From the NCBI RefSeq assembly GCF_029223885.1, contig NZ_CP119409.1, forward strand, positions 4,082,501-4,146,500: a stretch of DNA of 64,000 nucleotides, in the 5' to 3' direction. This DNA comes from Pararhizobium gei (GTDB taxonomy: Bacteria > Pseudomonadota > Alphaproteobacteria > Rhizobiales > Rhizobiaceae). Both the position numbers and the translations under genes were made by a program. Every line of letters starts with the position of its first letter. Positions within the stretch are counted from its first letter, which is position 1. Of the stretch, positions 57,101 through 64,000 are shown in pieces. The notes under the pieces are model-generated. The model was given only the letters and a program-made list of their open reading frames with translations, was not told where the DNA came from and did no database searches.

Positions 57101-59588
57101 CCAGCGCTTGGGTCGGCTGCATGTAGTACCAGCCCATAACGGATGCGATGAGCCAAGCCATCGGGATCAGCGACCGCCTGAGGTTATCGTACATCTTCCA
57201 GCGGCCCAGCATGCTGACGCCATTGGAAAGGTTGAACATATAGGGAAGAAGTTGCCAGTCGCCCCGGGCCCAGCGGTGCTGGCGGGACATTTCGACCTCG
57301 TAGCGCGTCGGGAAGTCCTCGACAAGCTCGACATCGCTGACCAGCGCGCAATGCGCCATCGAGCCTTCCAGCAGGTCATGGCTGAGAACCGAATTCTCTT
57401 CGATCCTGCCCTTCAGCGCGGCCTCGAAGGCATCCACATGATAGAGGCCCTTGCCGGTAAAGGTGCCCTCGCCGGCGATATCCTGATACACGTCGGACAC
57501 CGTGAAGACATAAGGATCGATGCCGCGATTGACGGAAAAGATGCGCTGGAAGGCAGAGGCATTGCTGCCGGTCGTCAGGGAAGGCGTTACCCGCGGCTGC
57601 AGGATGCCGTATCCTGCAGTGATCGTCTGCGTAACGGGATCGACGACCGGGCGATTGATCGGGTGATAGAGCTTGCCGACGAGCTTGGTCACGGCATCGC
57701 GCATCAGCCGGGTGTCCGAATCGAGCGTCATGACATATTGCACGTTTGCCGGAACGGTATTGGCGCCAGCGAGGAAGCTTGTATCATCGTCACCGCGCAG
57801 CAGCAGATTAAGCTCGTGCAGCTTGCCGCGCTTGCGCTCCCATCCCATCCATGCGCCTTCGGCCTCGTTGTAGAGGCGTCGACGGTGGAGCAGGTAAAAC
57901 AGCGTGCGCCCGACATGGGCATAGCGCGCGCTCAGCGCATCAACTTCCTGTTTGGCATAATCGAGAACATCCAGATCCGCCGCCGTTTCCTCGTTCAGGC
58001 TGTCCGTCCAGTCGCTCAACAGGGCGAAATAGATCTCGCCCTTGGGATTTGCGAGATAATGGACCTCGAGATTTCGGACCAATTCGTCGACATCATCGCG
58101 TTTGGCAATCAGACAGGGAACGACGACGAGGGTACGCGCATCCTCGGGAATGCCGTTGAGAAATTCGTATCCGACAAGCCGGGATGGTGTGACACAAAAC
58201 GTGACCAGCGTGTTGAAAAGCCCGGCAGCACCTTCCGAGGCCGGAAGCGCAAACAGGAGAAGCATGACCAGCTTGGCGCCTGTGGGAATGTCCATAGGGC
58301 TGACGAAGGCATAGACCGTGATCATCGCAAGGATTGTCAGGATGATGTTTGGTCCTGCGATCGCCAGCCAATCGAGCTTGCGGCCGAGCCGGACAATGGT
58401 TTGCAGCAAACTCGGCTTGTAGCCGATCCTGTCTTCAAGAAGCCGCCGCTGCTTGCCGACGAGGAAACCGCCGACATTCGGCTCATGGGGGATGTCGGCG
58501 GGCGACGCGACCTGCTCCTCCACCATGTCGAGCGCCAGTTGCGTCACGTCCAGTTCCGCACGACCGGAACGGCGCGCGAGGCGCTCGATGGTGTTGCGGT
58601 ATTTGTTACGCGAACCGAAATCCAGCGCCATGTAATCCGAGCGCTGGCGCAGCGCCTCATCGAGCTTGCTGATGCTTTCAAACCAGACGGCCCAGTCATT
58701 ATCATCGATTTCGCGCAGGCTGCGGACGATATTGCTCATCGTCGCATTGCCGGATGAAAGCCGGCTTTGCTCGGCAACCAGGGCCTCCTCTACATTGCTG
58801 TCGCGTTTCTCAAGCTGTTCCTCAAGCCAGGTAATGACAAAGCTGGAGGTCTGCGAACCGTCGCGCAGTCGATAGAGCAGCTGTGTTACGAACGTGTTGT
58901 CGGCACAGAGCGGCTGCGCCTCAGCAAGGACCGGACCGAATTTCTCCTGTTCACCCAACCGCACAATCTGGTCGGCAACGTCGTTCGCCTTGATGCGCAT
59001 GCCGCGTGACCGGTCGACGCGGATGGCAATGCGGCGAAGATTTTCGATCAGCACGAAGCGGATGATCGACGGGAGAGCCCAGAGCTCGCCGATCTTCAAC
59101 GTCTCGTGCTGTTGAAATCCGTCCACCATCGCCGTCAGGCTTTCACGCGAGACGGTGCTGTGGGTGTGCGCGACGTAGAGCCAGGCGAGCGCCATGGTCC
59201 GCGGAATTTCCGCTCCAAGGACGGACATGGTCGGGAGTTGCCGATAGAACTTGCGCGGGAAATCGCGTCGAACCTCCTGTATCGCTTCCTCGATCAGATA
59301 ATGATTGTCGAGCAGCCATTCCGCCGCCGGCGTGATCGAGGCACCTGCTTCGACATCCGCCGCCGTTATCTTGTAGACCCGGAAAATCTCGTTCTCATTA
59401 TCGCGATGCCGCGGCCGAAACTCGAAGGGAAAGAAATTCGGAAGATCCGCCAAGCCATCGCGCGCAAGCGCTGCGCCGCAATCACGAAGTTCATCGATGG
59501 TGAAATAGGTGGAGCGGATCGACTCATTGTAGTCGATCGGCTTGATCTCGGCTTCGCTCGAAGGCGTAGAGGGGGTGTTTTGATGCAT
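51108..59588 (-). CDS. ndvB: Cyclic beta-1,2-glucan synthase NdvB
   Basis: A giant membrane enzyme of 2826 residues that starts, elongates, phosphorolyses and cyclises beta-1,2-glucan from UDP-glucose. The N-terminal third has membrane spans near 410-470 ('NIILTILAMITVYAFVSPM') and 800-1000, and the glycosyltransferase 84 domain between them with the Asp motif 'TLDSDTR' (about 618) and 'QHRWARGDWQ' (about 770). The C-terminal part is a GH94-type phosphorylase with 'GGDWNDGMNRVG' (about 2523) that controls ring size. The length matches rhizobial NdvB/ChvB. A plausible start is the ATG at 59588. It and ndvA are separated by opgC and transcribed convergently. Confidence 0.97.
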   Translation of the reverse strand: MHQNTPSTPSSEAEIKPIDYNESIRSTYFTIDELRDCGAALARDGLADLPNFFPFEFRPRHRDNENEIFRVYKITAADVEAGASITPAAEWLLDNHYLIEEAIQEVRRDFPRKFYRQLPTMSVLGAEIPRTMALAWLYVAHTHSTVSRESLTAMVDGFQQHETLKIGELWALPSIIRFVLIENLRRIAIRVDRSRGMRIKANDVADQIVRLGEQEKFGPVLAEAQPLCADNTFVTQLLYRLRDGSQTSSFVITWLEEQLEKRDSNVEEALVAEQSRLSSGNATMSNIVRSLREIDDNDWAVWFESISKLDEALRQRSDYMALDFGSRNKYRNTIERLARRSGRAELDVTQLALDMVEEQVASPADIPHEPNVGGFLVGKQRRLLEDRIGYKPSLLQTIVRLGRKLDWLAIAGPNIILTILAMITVYAFVSPMDIPTGAKLVMLLLFALPASEGAAGLFNTLVTFCVTPSRLVGYEFLNGIPEDARTLVVVPCLIAKRDDVDELVRNLEVHYLANPKGEIYFALLSDWTDSLNEETAADLDVLDYAKQEVDALSARYAHVGRTLFYLLHRRRLYNEAEGAWMGWERKRGKLHELNLLLRGDDDTSFLAGANTVPANVQYVMTLDSDTRLMRDAVTKLVGKLYHPINRPVVDPVTQTITAGYGILQPRVTPSLTTGSNASAFQRIFSVNRGIDPYVFTVSDVYQDIAGEGTFTGKGLYHVDAFEAALKGRIEENSVLSHDLLEGSMAHCALVSDVELVEDFPTRYEVEMSRQHRWARGDWQLLPYMFNLSNGVSMLGRWKMYDNLRRSLIPMAWLIASVMGWYYMQPTQALVWQFVLIFSLFVAPTLSLISGLMPRRNDIVARAHLHAVLSEIQAANAQVALRIVFIAHSAAMMGDAIVRSVYRTFVSGKLMLEWRTAAQAQSSAGGTIADYYRSMWIAPALAVLSLLLAAVSDTGLPFIGIPFALLWALSPAIAWFVSQSAETEDQLVVSDEDAGELRKIARRTWLYFEQFVTAQQNFLPPDNFQETPHPVLAERTSPTNIGVYLLSVMSARDFGWIGFEETVRRLEETIGTIDRMPKYRGHLFNWYTTNPLNTMEPKYISAVDSGNLAGHLIAVSSMCRELAEAPSAHVQGNLDGIGDVASILSEVLADLPDDRKTVRPLRRLLEERILGFHNALQAVKREPEFASIRVINLAVLARDIHKLTTNLDHEIKTGESGEVAKWATMLVNTCESHIADGVFDLGAIEKLRQRLVVLRDRSRDLAFSMDFSFLFRPERRLLSIGYRVNTNELDEACYDLLASEARLTSLFAIAKGDLPTEHWYKLGRPIVPIGARGALVSWSGSMFEYLMPPLVMQERQGGILNQTNNLIVKEQMNHGRRLGTPWGISEAAFNARDHELTYQYTNFGVPTLGLKRGLGQNAVIAPYASILASMYDPKAALANLVRLRGVGALGAYGFHDSVDFTPTRVPEGKTCAVVRNYYAHHHGMSIAAVANVVFNGRLRGWFHADPVIEAAELLLQEKAPRDIPIINTKKEPEALGKGQEDLLRPEVRTVNNPLIKDRETAFLSNGHYSVMLTATGSGYSRWNGQTVVRWKSDPSEDRSGTFIFLRDTETGGWWSATAEPRRTEGEKASIRFGDDKAEFIKTVGSLVSEVECIVATEHDAEGRRVILLNTGTEDRFIEVTSYAEPVLTTDDTDSAHPMFAKMFLRTDIDPKGDVIYVTRNKRSPGEPDMQVAHLIVDNAGSNRLTEAETDRRRFIGVGRTLAEAQAFDEGSKLSGADGYTLDPVISLRRTVRVPAGKKVSVIFWTIAAPGREQIDRAIERYRHPDSFNHEMIHAWTRSQVQMRHVGVTSQEAASFQTLGRYLTYPDMQLRADIATVKAGLAPQSALWPLSISGDYPIFAVRINDDIDLGIAREALKAQEYLRSRGVTADLVIINERASSYAQDMQHTLDAMCENLRLRLTDSARQHIFAVRRDIMEAQTWSALLASARAVFHARNGKISDQIARAEALFAKPVDKTIVLPLLSSPRADGDGAPAQINGDGLDYWNGYGGFSQDGREYVTRLRGGEATPQPWINVISNEAFGFHVAAEGSAFTWSRNSRDYQLTPWTNDPVINRPGEAIFIRDKDSGDVFSPYAALSRRKSVLFETRHGLGYSVFSSVQGGLALDVGHAVHRTAPVKYWRVRISNQSKGSRSLRVYGYAEWVLGNNRSKTAPFILSSRDEASGAILAGNPYSIDYSGRTAFLGASELPESVTTSRREFIGLAGSILAPKAVSDGVSLSGEMDADGDPCAALAVDIVLKPGESRDLTFYMGDADSAEQALTHLAAAREETFDAVLDATHAFWHDFTDVLKVETPDKSFNNMVNAWLPYQSLGCRILARSAFYQASGAFGFRDQLQDTLAFLIHRPELARTQILNAAARQFPEGDVLHWWLPGNGSGVRTLISDDVVWLGYAVQHYCKVTGDRAVLDEQVAFIEGAALQSGQHDNFFQPDVSERRASLYDHCALALDLAIARKGENGLPLILGGDWNDGMNRVGIDGRGTSVWLGWFLAATLRSFLAIARERRDEKRVQAWEAHLAALKQALETAGWDGGHYRRGYYDDGTPLGSAESSECRIDSIAQSWSVLSGEGDAARSAQAMDAVLSELADADHQIIRLFTPPLSGTAQDPGYIKSYPPGVRENGGQYTHAATWVVLALAAQNRTEDAWRAFQMLNPVSHAKDRESADLYRVEPYVVAADIYGDGELTGRGGWTWYTGSAAWLYRAAVEGILGIRKQGDKLFVTPVLPTGWDGFSATLTIDGKPYEISVTKNGESGEPIVSVNKTVTNNAHEGVLL

Positions 59589-59999
59589 GGGTGCGGGTTC
59601 TAGTCCAGGCTGTGTTGAAGGGTCCGGGAAGAATTATCGTCCCGGATGGGCGTCAGCCCTTAAGTCTGTCTCTGCGCGGCTGCCAGTCCGGAACGTGGTC
59701 GTGCCATCGGATTCACACAGGCGAAAGCCATGGAATTCGGCACTGCCGGAAAAGGCGGTAAAGGCTTCAGTCGCTTCGCTGCCGGAACGACGTGGTATAA
59801 GAAATGGGCATTTTTTAGCCGCGCTGCCAATAGGTTGCAAGGAGCGCATTGCCCTGTATAGCCGAAATCCAGCCGGTCGGGGAAAAGAATGGGCGGCTGG
59901 CTCCCATTCTTCGTGAACAAATGGATACAGCGCTTGAACCTGTTTTTTTCGGCAGGGATCATCCGCGGTTCAACGCTGATGCAGCAGAATGGTTCCACG
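59589..59999. other. 411-base intergenic stretch upstream of ndvB
   Basis: It carries the ndvB promoter and the end of the LysR transcript. No gene is convincing. AAGAATGGG (59885-59893) and CCCATTCTT (59903-59911) form a perfect nine-base stem with a nine-base loop; on the minus strand it is followed by TTCCCC, so it could be a weak LysR terminator. Confidence 0.45.
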
Positions 60000-60893
60000 T
60001 TATTCCACCTGACCGGTGATCCATGTCCGGAAAGAGCGGCTGACCGGATTCTCCAGCTTCCCCTCCGGAATTACGAGGTAATAATTGTTCTCCGTCTGCA
60101 TAGGCCTGTCGAACACCACACAAAGCCTCCCTCCGGCCAGTTCCTGTTCGATCAGATAGCGCGGCAGAAGCGCAAAGCCGAGGCCCGCGACGGCCGCTTC
60201 GATGACCATCGAGAACTGGTCAAAGCGGTTGCCACGATAGGCTGATGTCTTGTCTCCACCATTGCCTTCGAACCATTGCGCCCACATCTTCGGGCGTGTC
60301 GCAAGATGCAGGAGCGGCTTGTTTTCCAATTCACCGGGCTCGGTCATGGGGTAAAGGGCCTGCAAACCCGGGCTGGCGACCGGCACGATGATCTCGCTGC
60401 AGAGATAGCTGCAGGTCGCGTGCGCCCAGACCGGCTGGCCATAGTGGATGGCGAGATCGAAATTCTGCTCCTCGAAATCGAAAGGCTGGGATCGGGAGGC
60501 GATATTGATGACCGTGCCGGGATGCGCATTCAGAAATCCCGGCAGCCGTGGTGTCAGCCATCGGCTGCCGAAGGTCGGCAGGGAGGCGATGGAAAGTGTC
60601 GATTCCGAAAGGGCCGACGCCATGGCGCGCACCATCAGCTCTTCCGACTGCGTCAGCAGCCGTCGCACCTCCGGCAGAAACTTCTGTCCGGCTTCCGACA
60701 GAATAACCCTTTGCCGGACGCGCTCGAACAGGAGCACGCCGATCTGACTTTCCAGATCCTTGATCTGGCGGCTGACCGCGCTTTGCGTTAGGTTCAGTTC
60801 CGCCGCGGCCTGTGTGAAGCTGCCATGGCGGGCGGCGCATTCGAAGGCCTGCAGGGTCGTGACGTCTGGAACCAGTCTTCTGCTCAACGTCAT
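60000..60893 (-). CDS. LysR-family transcriptional regulator
   Basis: A 297-residue LysR protein (GcvA-like group). The N-terminal HTH runs 'FECAARHGSFTQAAAELNLT' then 'SAVSRQIKDLESQIGVLLFE'; the effector domain fills the rest with 'ASLPTFGSRWLTPRL' at its start. It is divergent from the 2-oxoadipate enzyme gene with 112 bases between, the usual LysR layout, so it probably activates that lysine-degradation operon in response to a pathway intermediate. Confidence 0.92.
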   Translation of the reverse strand: MTLSRRLVPDVTTLQAFECAARHGSFTQAAAELNLTQSAVSRQIKDLESQIGVLLFERVRQRVILSEAGQKFLPEVRRLLTQSEELMVRAMASALSESTLSIASLPTFGSRWLTPRLPGFLNAHPGTVINIASRSQPFDFEEQNFDLAIHYGQPVWAHATCSYLCSEIIVPVASPGLQALYPMTEPGELENKPLLHLATRPKMWAQWFEGNGGDKTSAYRGNRFDQFSMVIEAAVAGLGFALLPRYLIEQELAGGRLCVVFDRPMQTENNYYLVIPEGKLENPVSRSFRTWITGQVE

Positions 60894-60904
60894 TCCGGCC
60901 TCGC

Positions 60905-60918
60905 ATGATCTAAGTCAT
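60905..60918. promoter_or_regulatory. Candidate LysR binding dyad
   Basis: ATGA-6-TCAT lies in the 112-base gap between the divergent LysR gene and the 2-oxoadipate enzyme gene, 11 bases from the LysR start. Short dyads of this kind are typical LysR operators. Inferred only. Confidence 0.35.
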
Positions 60919-61005
60919 AACCGTCGCAATCAATGGTCATTCTACAGCTATATGATACGAAATGAGAATGATCGACCCGAATTTCATACTGCGAGGCACC
61001 GCGCC

Positions 61006-62406
61006 GTGAAAGAGAATAGTTTCGTTTCCACCGACCATATCCGATCGGCCTTCTCGTCTGCCATGTCGGCCATGTATCGGGCCGAGGTTCCGGCCTATGG
61101 CACGCTGATGGACCTGGACGAGACAGTTAATGCCGAAACGCTCGCGGCGCATCCCGAACTGCGTGCCCGCCTTGAGGATACCGATTCACTCGACCGCATT
61201 TCGCAGGAACGTCATGGAGCGATCCGGCTCGGCTCGCCAGCGGAACTGTCGATGATGCGCCGTGTCTTTGCCGTCATGGGCATGTTTCCCGTGGGCTATT
61301 ATGATCTTTCCACCGCCGGCGTACCGGTTCACTCCACCGCCTTCCGGCCGGTGGGCGATGCCAGCCTGAAAAAGAACCCGTTTCGCGTCTTTACCTCCTT
61401 GCTCAGGCTCGACCTGATCGCTGACGAGGCCCTGCGCATGGAAGCGGAGGAGACCCTGTCGAAGCGGCAGATCTTTACGCCCGGTGCGATCGTGCTGACT
61501 GAAAAAGCCGAGAACCAGGGCGGTCTGGACAAGGATGATGCCGCGCGTTTCGTTGCCGAAACCCTTGAAACCTTCCGCTGGCACGAGAGAGCGAGTGTAA
61601 GCCCGGCCATGTACAAGCGTTTGCACGACGCCCATCGTCTGATTGCCGACGTCGTATCGTTCAAGGGCCCGCATATCAACCACCTGACCCCACGCACGCT
61701 GGATATCGATGCCGTTCAGGCGCGCATGCCGGATTATGGCATTGCGCCCAAGGCGATCGTCGAAGGACCGCCGACCCGCCAATGCCCGATCCTGTTGCGC
61801 CAGACCTCGTTCAAGGCGCTGGAAGAACCGGTCTCCTTCCAGGCCGACGACGGAAGCTGGCAGCAGGGATCGCACACAGCCCGCTTCGGCGAGATCGAAC
61901 AGCGTGGCATCGCGCTGACACCCAAGGGCCGCGCCCTGTACGACGATCTTCTCAACGCGTCCCGCAAGACCGTTCGCCCCGCAGCAGACGGTTCCAACGC
62001 CGCCGAATATGAAAAGGCGCTGGCCGAAGCCTTCGCGCCATTTCCGGACAGCTGGGCCGGGATCCGGGCTGAAAACCTCGGATATTTCTCCTACTCGCTG
62101 ACGGCAAAGGGCAGATCGGCCAAGGCAGATCGCTCCGCAAGCCTCGACAGCTTGATTGCCGATGGCCTGGTCCAGTTCGATCCCATCGTCTATGAGGATT
62201 TTCTGCCCGTCAGCGCCGCCGGTATCTTCCAGTCAAATCTCGGTGACGACGCGGCGCAGGAATTCGTGGCGAGCCCGAACCAGCAGCGGTTCGAAGAGGA
62301 TCTCGGCGCAAAGGTGCTCAACGAGTTCGATCATTATGCAGCGATCGAGCAGGCCTCGATCGAGGAATGCCGCCGCTTGCTGTCATCCGTTGCCGCCGCC
62401 GAGTAA
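61006..62406 (+). CDS. hglS: 2-oxoadipate dioxygenase/decarboxylase (HglS/YdcJ family)
   Basis: A 466-residue VOC-type iron(II) enzyme (formerly DUF1338). It matches the YdcJ/HglS pattern along its length: 'AMSAMYRAEVPAYGTL', 'YYDLSTAGVPVHSTAFRP', 'NPFRVFTSLLRLDLI', 'HINHLTPRTLDID', 'GTHTARFGEIEQRG'-like 'GSHTARFGEIEQRG' and 'YEDFLPVSAAGIFQSNL'. HglS converts 2-oxoadipate to D-2-hydroxyglutarate in bacterial lysine breakdown. The GTG start at 61006 gives VKENSFVSTDHIRSAFS, matching the family N-terminus, with GCGAGG about ten bases upstream. The following FAD dehydrogenase would oxidise the product. Confidence 0.92.
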   Translation: MKENSFVSTDHIRSAFSSAMSAMYRAEVPAYGTLMDLDETVNAETLAAHPELRARLEDTDSLDRISQERHGAIRLGSPAELSMMRRVFAVMGMFPVGYYDLSTAGVPVHSTAFRPVGDASLKKNPFRVFTSLLRLDLIADEALRMEAEETLSKRQIFTPGAIVLTEKAENQGGLDKDDAARFVAETLETFRWHERASVSPAMYKRLHDAHRLIADVVSFKGPHINHLTPRTLDIDAVQARMPDYGIAPKAIVEGPPTRQCPILLRQTSFKALEEPVSFQADDGSWQQGSHTARFGEIEQRGIALTPKGRALYDDLLNASRKTVRPAADGSNAAEYEKALAEAFAPFPDSWAGIRAENLGYFSYSLTAKGRSAKADRSASLDSLIADGLVQFDPIVYEDFLPVSAAGIFQSNLGDDAAQEFVASPNQQRFEEDLGAKVLNEFDHYAAIEQASIEECRRLLSSVAAAE

Positions 62407-62415
62407 TCCGACCGA

Positions 62416-63837
62416 ATGATCGATCAAGAGCACATTGCAGCACTGGCCGGGATTGTCGGTGACAAGGCCATTGTTCCCGGGAACAGTGGCATGGCTGCCT
62501 ACCAGTCCGGTGCGCGCTATGATGAAGGACGCGCGGCACTGGTGATCCGGCCGCAGACGACGGAGGACGTGTCGGCGGCCCTTGGCTATTGCGTCCGCAA
62601 CGGCATTGCAGTCATTCCGCAATCCGGCAACACGGGACTTGTGTCCGGCTCGACGCCCGACGCGTCCGGCGGGCAGGTTGTCCTCAGCCTCGATCGGATG
62701 ACACAGCGTTTCGACATCGATCTCGACAATCGCACGCTGCATGCGGGTGCCGGTTTCCGGCTGTCGGACGTCAATGGCAAGCTCGAAAAACACGGGCTTT
62801 TCTTTCCGATCGATCTCGGTGCCGATCCGCGTCTCGGGGGCATGCTTGCCACCAACACGGGCGGCTCGCGCTTTCTGAAATATGGCGACGTGCGACGCAA
62901 CACGCTCGGCATCAAGGTCGTTCTGGCTGACGAGCAGGGCACCATCCTCGACCTCACATCTCAACTGCGCAAGAACAATACCGGCATCGACTGGAAACAG
63001 GCATTCATCGGGACATCGGGGGCTTTCGGTGTCATTACCGAATGCGTTCTCAACCTCGAATATCTCCCGAAGCAAGTTGCGACCGCATATCTGGTGCCAT
63101 CAAGCGGCGCCCATGTCATGCCCCTGCTGCGCGCCATGGAAGACAGGCTTGGCGCTTATCTATCCGCATTCGAGGGGATTTCGGGAAACGCCATCGCAGC
63201 CACGCTCGATCATGTGCCGTCGCTCAGAAATCCGTTCCAGGGCGGCGGCGTGCCGGATTATGTCATCCTTGCGGAAATCTCCCGCACCTGGGAACCGCGG
63301 CAAGGCGAACAGAGCCTCGATTCGGTTCTCGAAGCCGTTCTGGCGGAAATCTGGGAGACGGATGAAGCACCGCTGGCCGACGCCTTTGTTGGCCCGGCAC
63401 ATGAAATGTGGGCACTCCGGCACGCGCTGTCGGAAGGCGTCAAGCATGCGGGAAAACTGATCGCCTTCGATCTGTCTTTCCGCAGGGGTGATATCATGGC
63501 TTTTTGCGACCGCATGAAGAGCGAGATGCCGAAAAATTTCCCCGAGGTAACCATCCGCGATTTCGGCCATATCGGCGACGGCGGCGTCCACTTCAATCTG
63601 ACGGTGCCGAAAGACAGCGCCTCGGCGACAGAGCCGGATTTTGAGAGGCGCCTGCGCGACTGGGTGTTTGCCGTCGCCGTCGATGATTTCGACGGCAGCT
63701 TCAGCGCCGAACATGCCATCGGCCGGAAAAACCAGATCTATTACGACCTATATACCCACCAGAAGATCAAGGACATGGCCCAGGGCCTCAAAGCGATGAC
63801 ATCACCGGGCGATCTCGGCTCGGTGCGCTTTGGATAG
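62416..63837 (+). CDS. FAD-linked oxidase, probable D-2-hydroxyglutarate dehydrogenase
   Basis: A 473-residue VAO/PCMH-type flavoprotein. The FAD-binding N-terminal half has 'IPQSGNTGLVSGSTPD' and 'GGMLATNTGGSRFLKYGD'; the C-terminal half has 'FGHIGDGGVHFNL' and 'SAEHAIGRKN', the substrate and metal-site motifs of the D-lactate/D-2-hydroxyglutarate dehydrogenase group. It starts nine bases after the hglS stop. Oxidation of D-2-hydroxyglutarate to 2-oxoglutarate is the natural next step. Other D-2-hydroxyacids are possible. Confidence 0.88.
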   Translation: MIDQEHIAALAGIVGDKAIVPGNSGMAAYQSGARYDEGRAALVIRPQTTEDVSAALGYCVRNGIAVIPQSGNTGLVSGSTPDASGGQVVLSLDRMTQRFDIDLDNRTLHAGAGFRLSDVNGKLEKHGLFFPIDLGADPRLGGMLATNTGGSRFLKYGDVRRNTLGIKVVLADEQGTILDLTSQLRKNNTGIDWKQAFIGTSGAFGVITECVLNLEYLPKQVATAYLVPSSGAHVMPLLRAMEDRLGAYLSAFEGISGNAIAATLDHVPSLRNPFQGGGVPDYVILAEISRTWEPRQGEQSLDSVLEAVLAEIWETDEAPLADAFVGPAHEMWALRHALSEGVKHAGKLIAFDLSFRRGDIMAFCDRMKSEMPKNFPEVTIRDFGHIGDGGVHFNLTVPKDSASATEPDFERRLRDWVFAVAVDDFDGSFSAEHAIGRKNQIYYDLYTHQKIKDMAQGLKAMTSPGDLGSVRFG

Positions 63838-63859
63838 TCCATAGAAGGAGTTACCCATC

Positions 63860-64000
63860 ATGAACATTGCAACGAAGACGGTGAATGTCGTTCAGGAAAC
63901 GGCCGCTCTCCTTGACAAGCTCGGCGTCCCCAGGGAGCTTTACACGGGCGGCAGCATGGCCTCCTATTCGCCCGTTACCGGCGAGCAGATCGCCAGTCTG
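63860..64000 (+). CDS. Aldehyde dehydrogenase, 5' end only (AmaB/ALDH7-like)
   Basis: The gene runs off the window; 47 codons are visible. The N-terminus has an 'ALLDKLGVPRELYTGG' helix followed by 'YSPVTGEQIA', as in the ALDH7 / 2-aminoadipate-semialdehyde dehydrogenase group. AGAAGGAG lies nine bases before the ATG. After hglS and a 2-hydroxyglutarate-type dehydrogenase, a role in converting 2-aminoadipate semialdehyde (piperideine-6-carboxylate) to 2-aminoadipate in lysine catabolism is likely. No catalytic residues are in view. Confidence 0.65.
   Translation, partial: MNIATKTVNVVQETAALLDKLGVPRELYTGGSMASYSPVTGEQIASL

Noticed and set aside
57093..58757. Open frame of about 550 codons on the plus strand
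   Set aside because: Lies within the glycosyltransferase part of ndvB in antisense; no supporting features.

Overview
The window reads as a chromosomal segment of an alphaproteobacterium of the family Rhizobiaceae (Rhizobium, Agrobacterium or Ensifer relatives). The main evidence is the linked glucan genes ndvA and ndvB, the phbA-phbB/phaR set, a single-chain pyruvate carboxylase next to an ExpR-type LuxR regulator, CarD, high GC and Shine-Dalgarno-led genes. From about 24.5 kb to 59.6 kb the gene content matches a conserved rhizobial core. The flanks (about 0-24 kb and 60-64 kb) are accessory catabolic islands. I saw no rRNA, tRNA, CRISPR array, insertion sequence or phage gene.

Region 1 (0.2-4.5 kb): a soluble GAF histidine kinase and its response regulator overlap by four bases. 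A small hypothetical gene follows, then a quinone-reductase-like dehydrogenase divergent from an HxlR regulator that has a palindrome over its own ribosome binding site.

Region 2 (4.5-14.2 kb): two divergent operons form a sugar or polyol module. The minus operon encodes a ribose-type ABC importer (permease, binding protein, double ATPase) and a short-chain dehydrogenase. The plus operon encodes a two-subunit transketolase, an FGGY kinase, a SorC-type regulator and a second short-chain dehydrogenase. The gene set suggests polyol to ketose to ketose phosphate to transketolase cleavage. The substrate is not known; an apulose-like branched pentose is one candidate.

Region 3 (14.4-15.7 kb): a mercaptopyruvate-type sulfurtransferase and an acylphosphatase-fold protein that lacks the catalytic residues.

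Region 4 (15.9-24.1 kb): the most interesting part. One tightly coupled operon encodes a Rieske protein, a Rieske-oxygenase catalytic subunit whose own Rieske domain is degenerate, a glutathione-transferase-like protein, an 8-oxoguanine-deaminase-like amidohydrolase and a complete BMP-type nucleoside/purine ABC importer. This resembles the NdmC/NdmE purine N7-demethylase arrangement and suggests uptake and oxidative processing of modified purines.

Region 5 (24.5-43.2 kb): housekeeping genes. They are carD, fdxA, an S4 RNA-binding protein, a SUV3-like helicase, phbB-phbA with phaR, rpmF, mtgA, ispA, ispG, transporters, a DeoR regulator and a cystine-type amino-acid ABC system.

Region 6 (43.2-59.6 kb): pyc, an expR-like quorum regulator without a synthase, then ndvA (glucan exporter), opgC (glucan acyltransferase) and ndvB (cyclic beta-1,2-glucan synthase, 2826 residues). 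This is a complete make, decorate and export set.

Region 7 (60-64 kb): a LysR regulator divergent from a 2-oxoadipate dioxygenase/decarboxylase (HglS/YdcJ), an FAD-linked 2-hydroxyacid dehydrogenase and the start of an aldehyde dehydrogenase. This looks like the lower lysine / 2-aminoadipate pathway, cut by the window edge.
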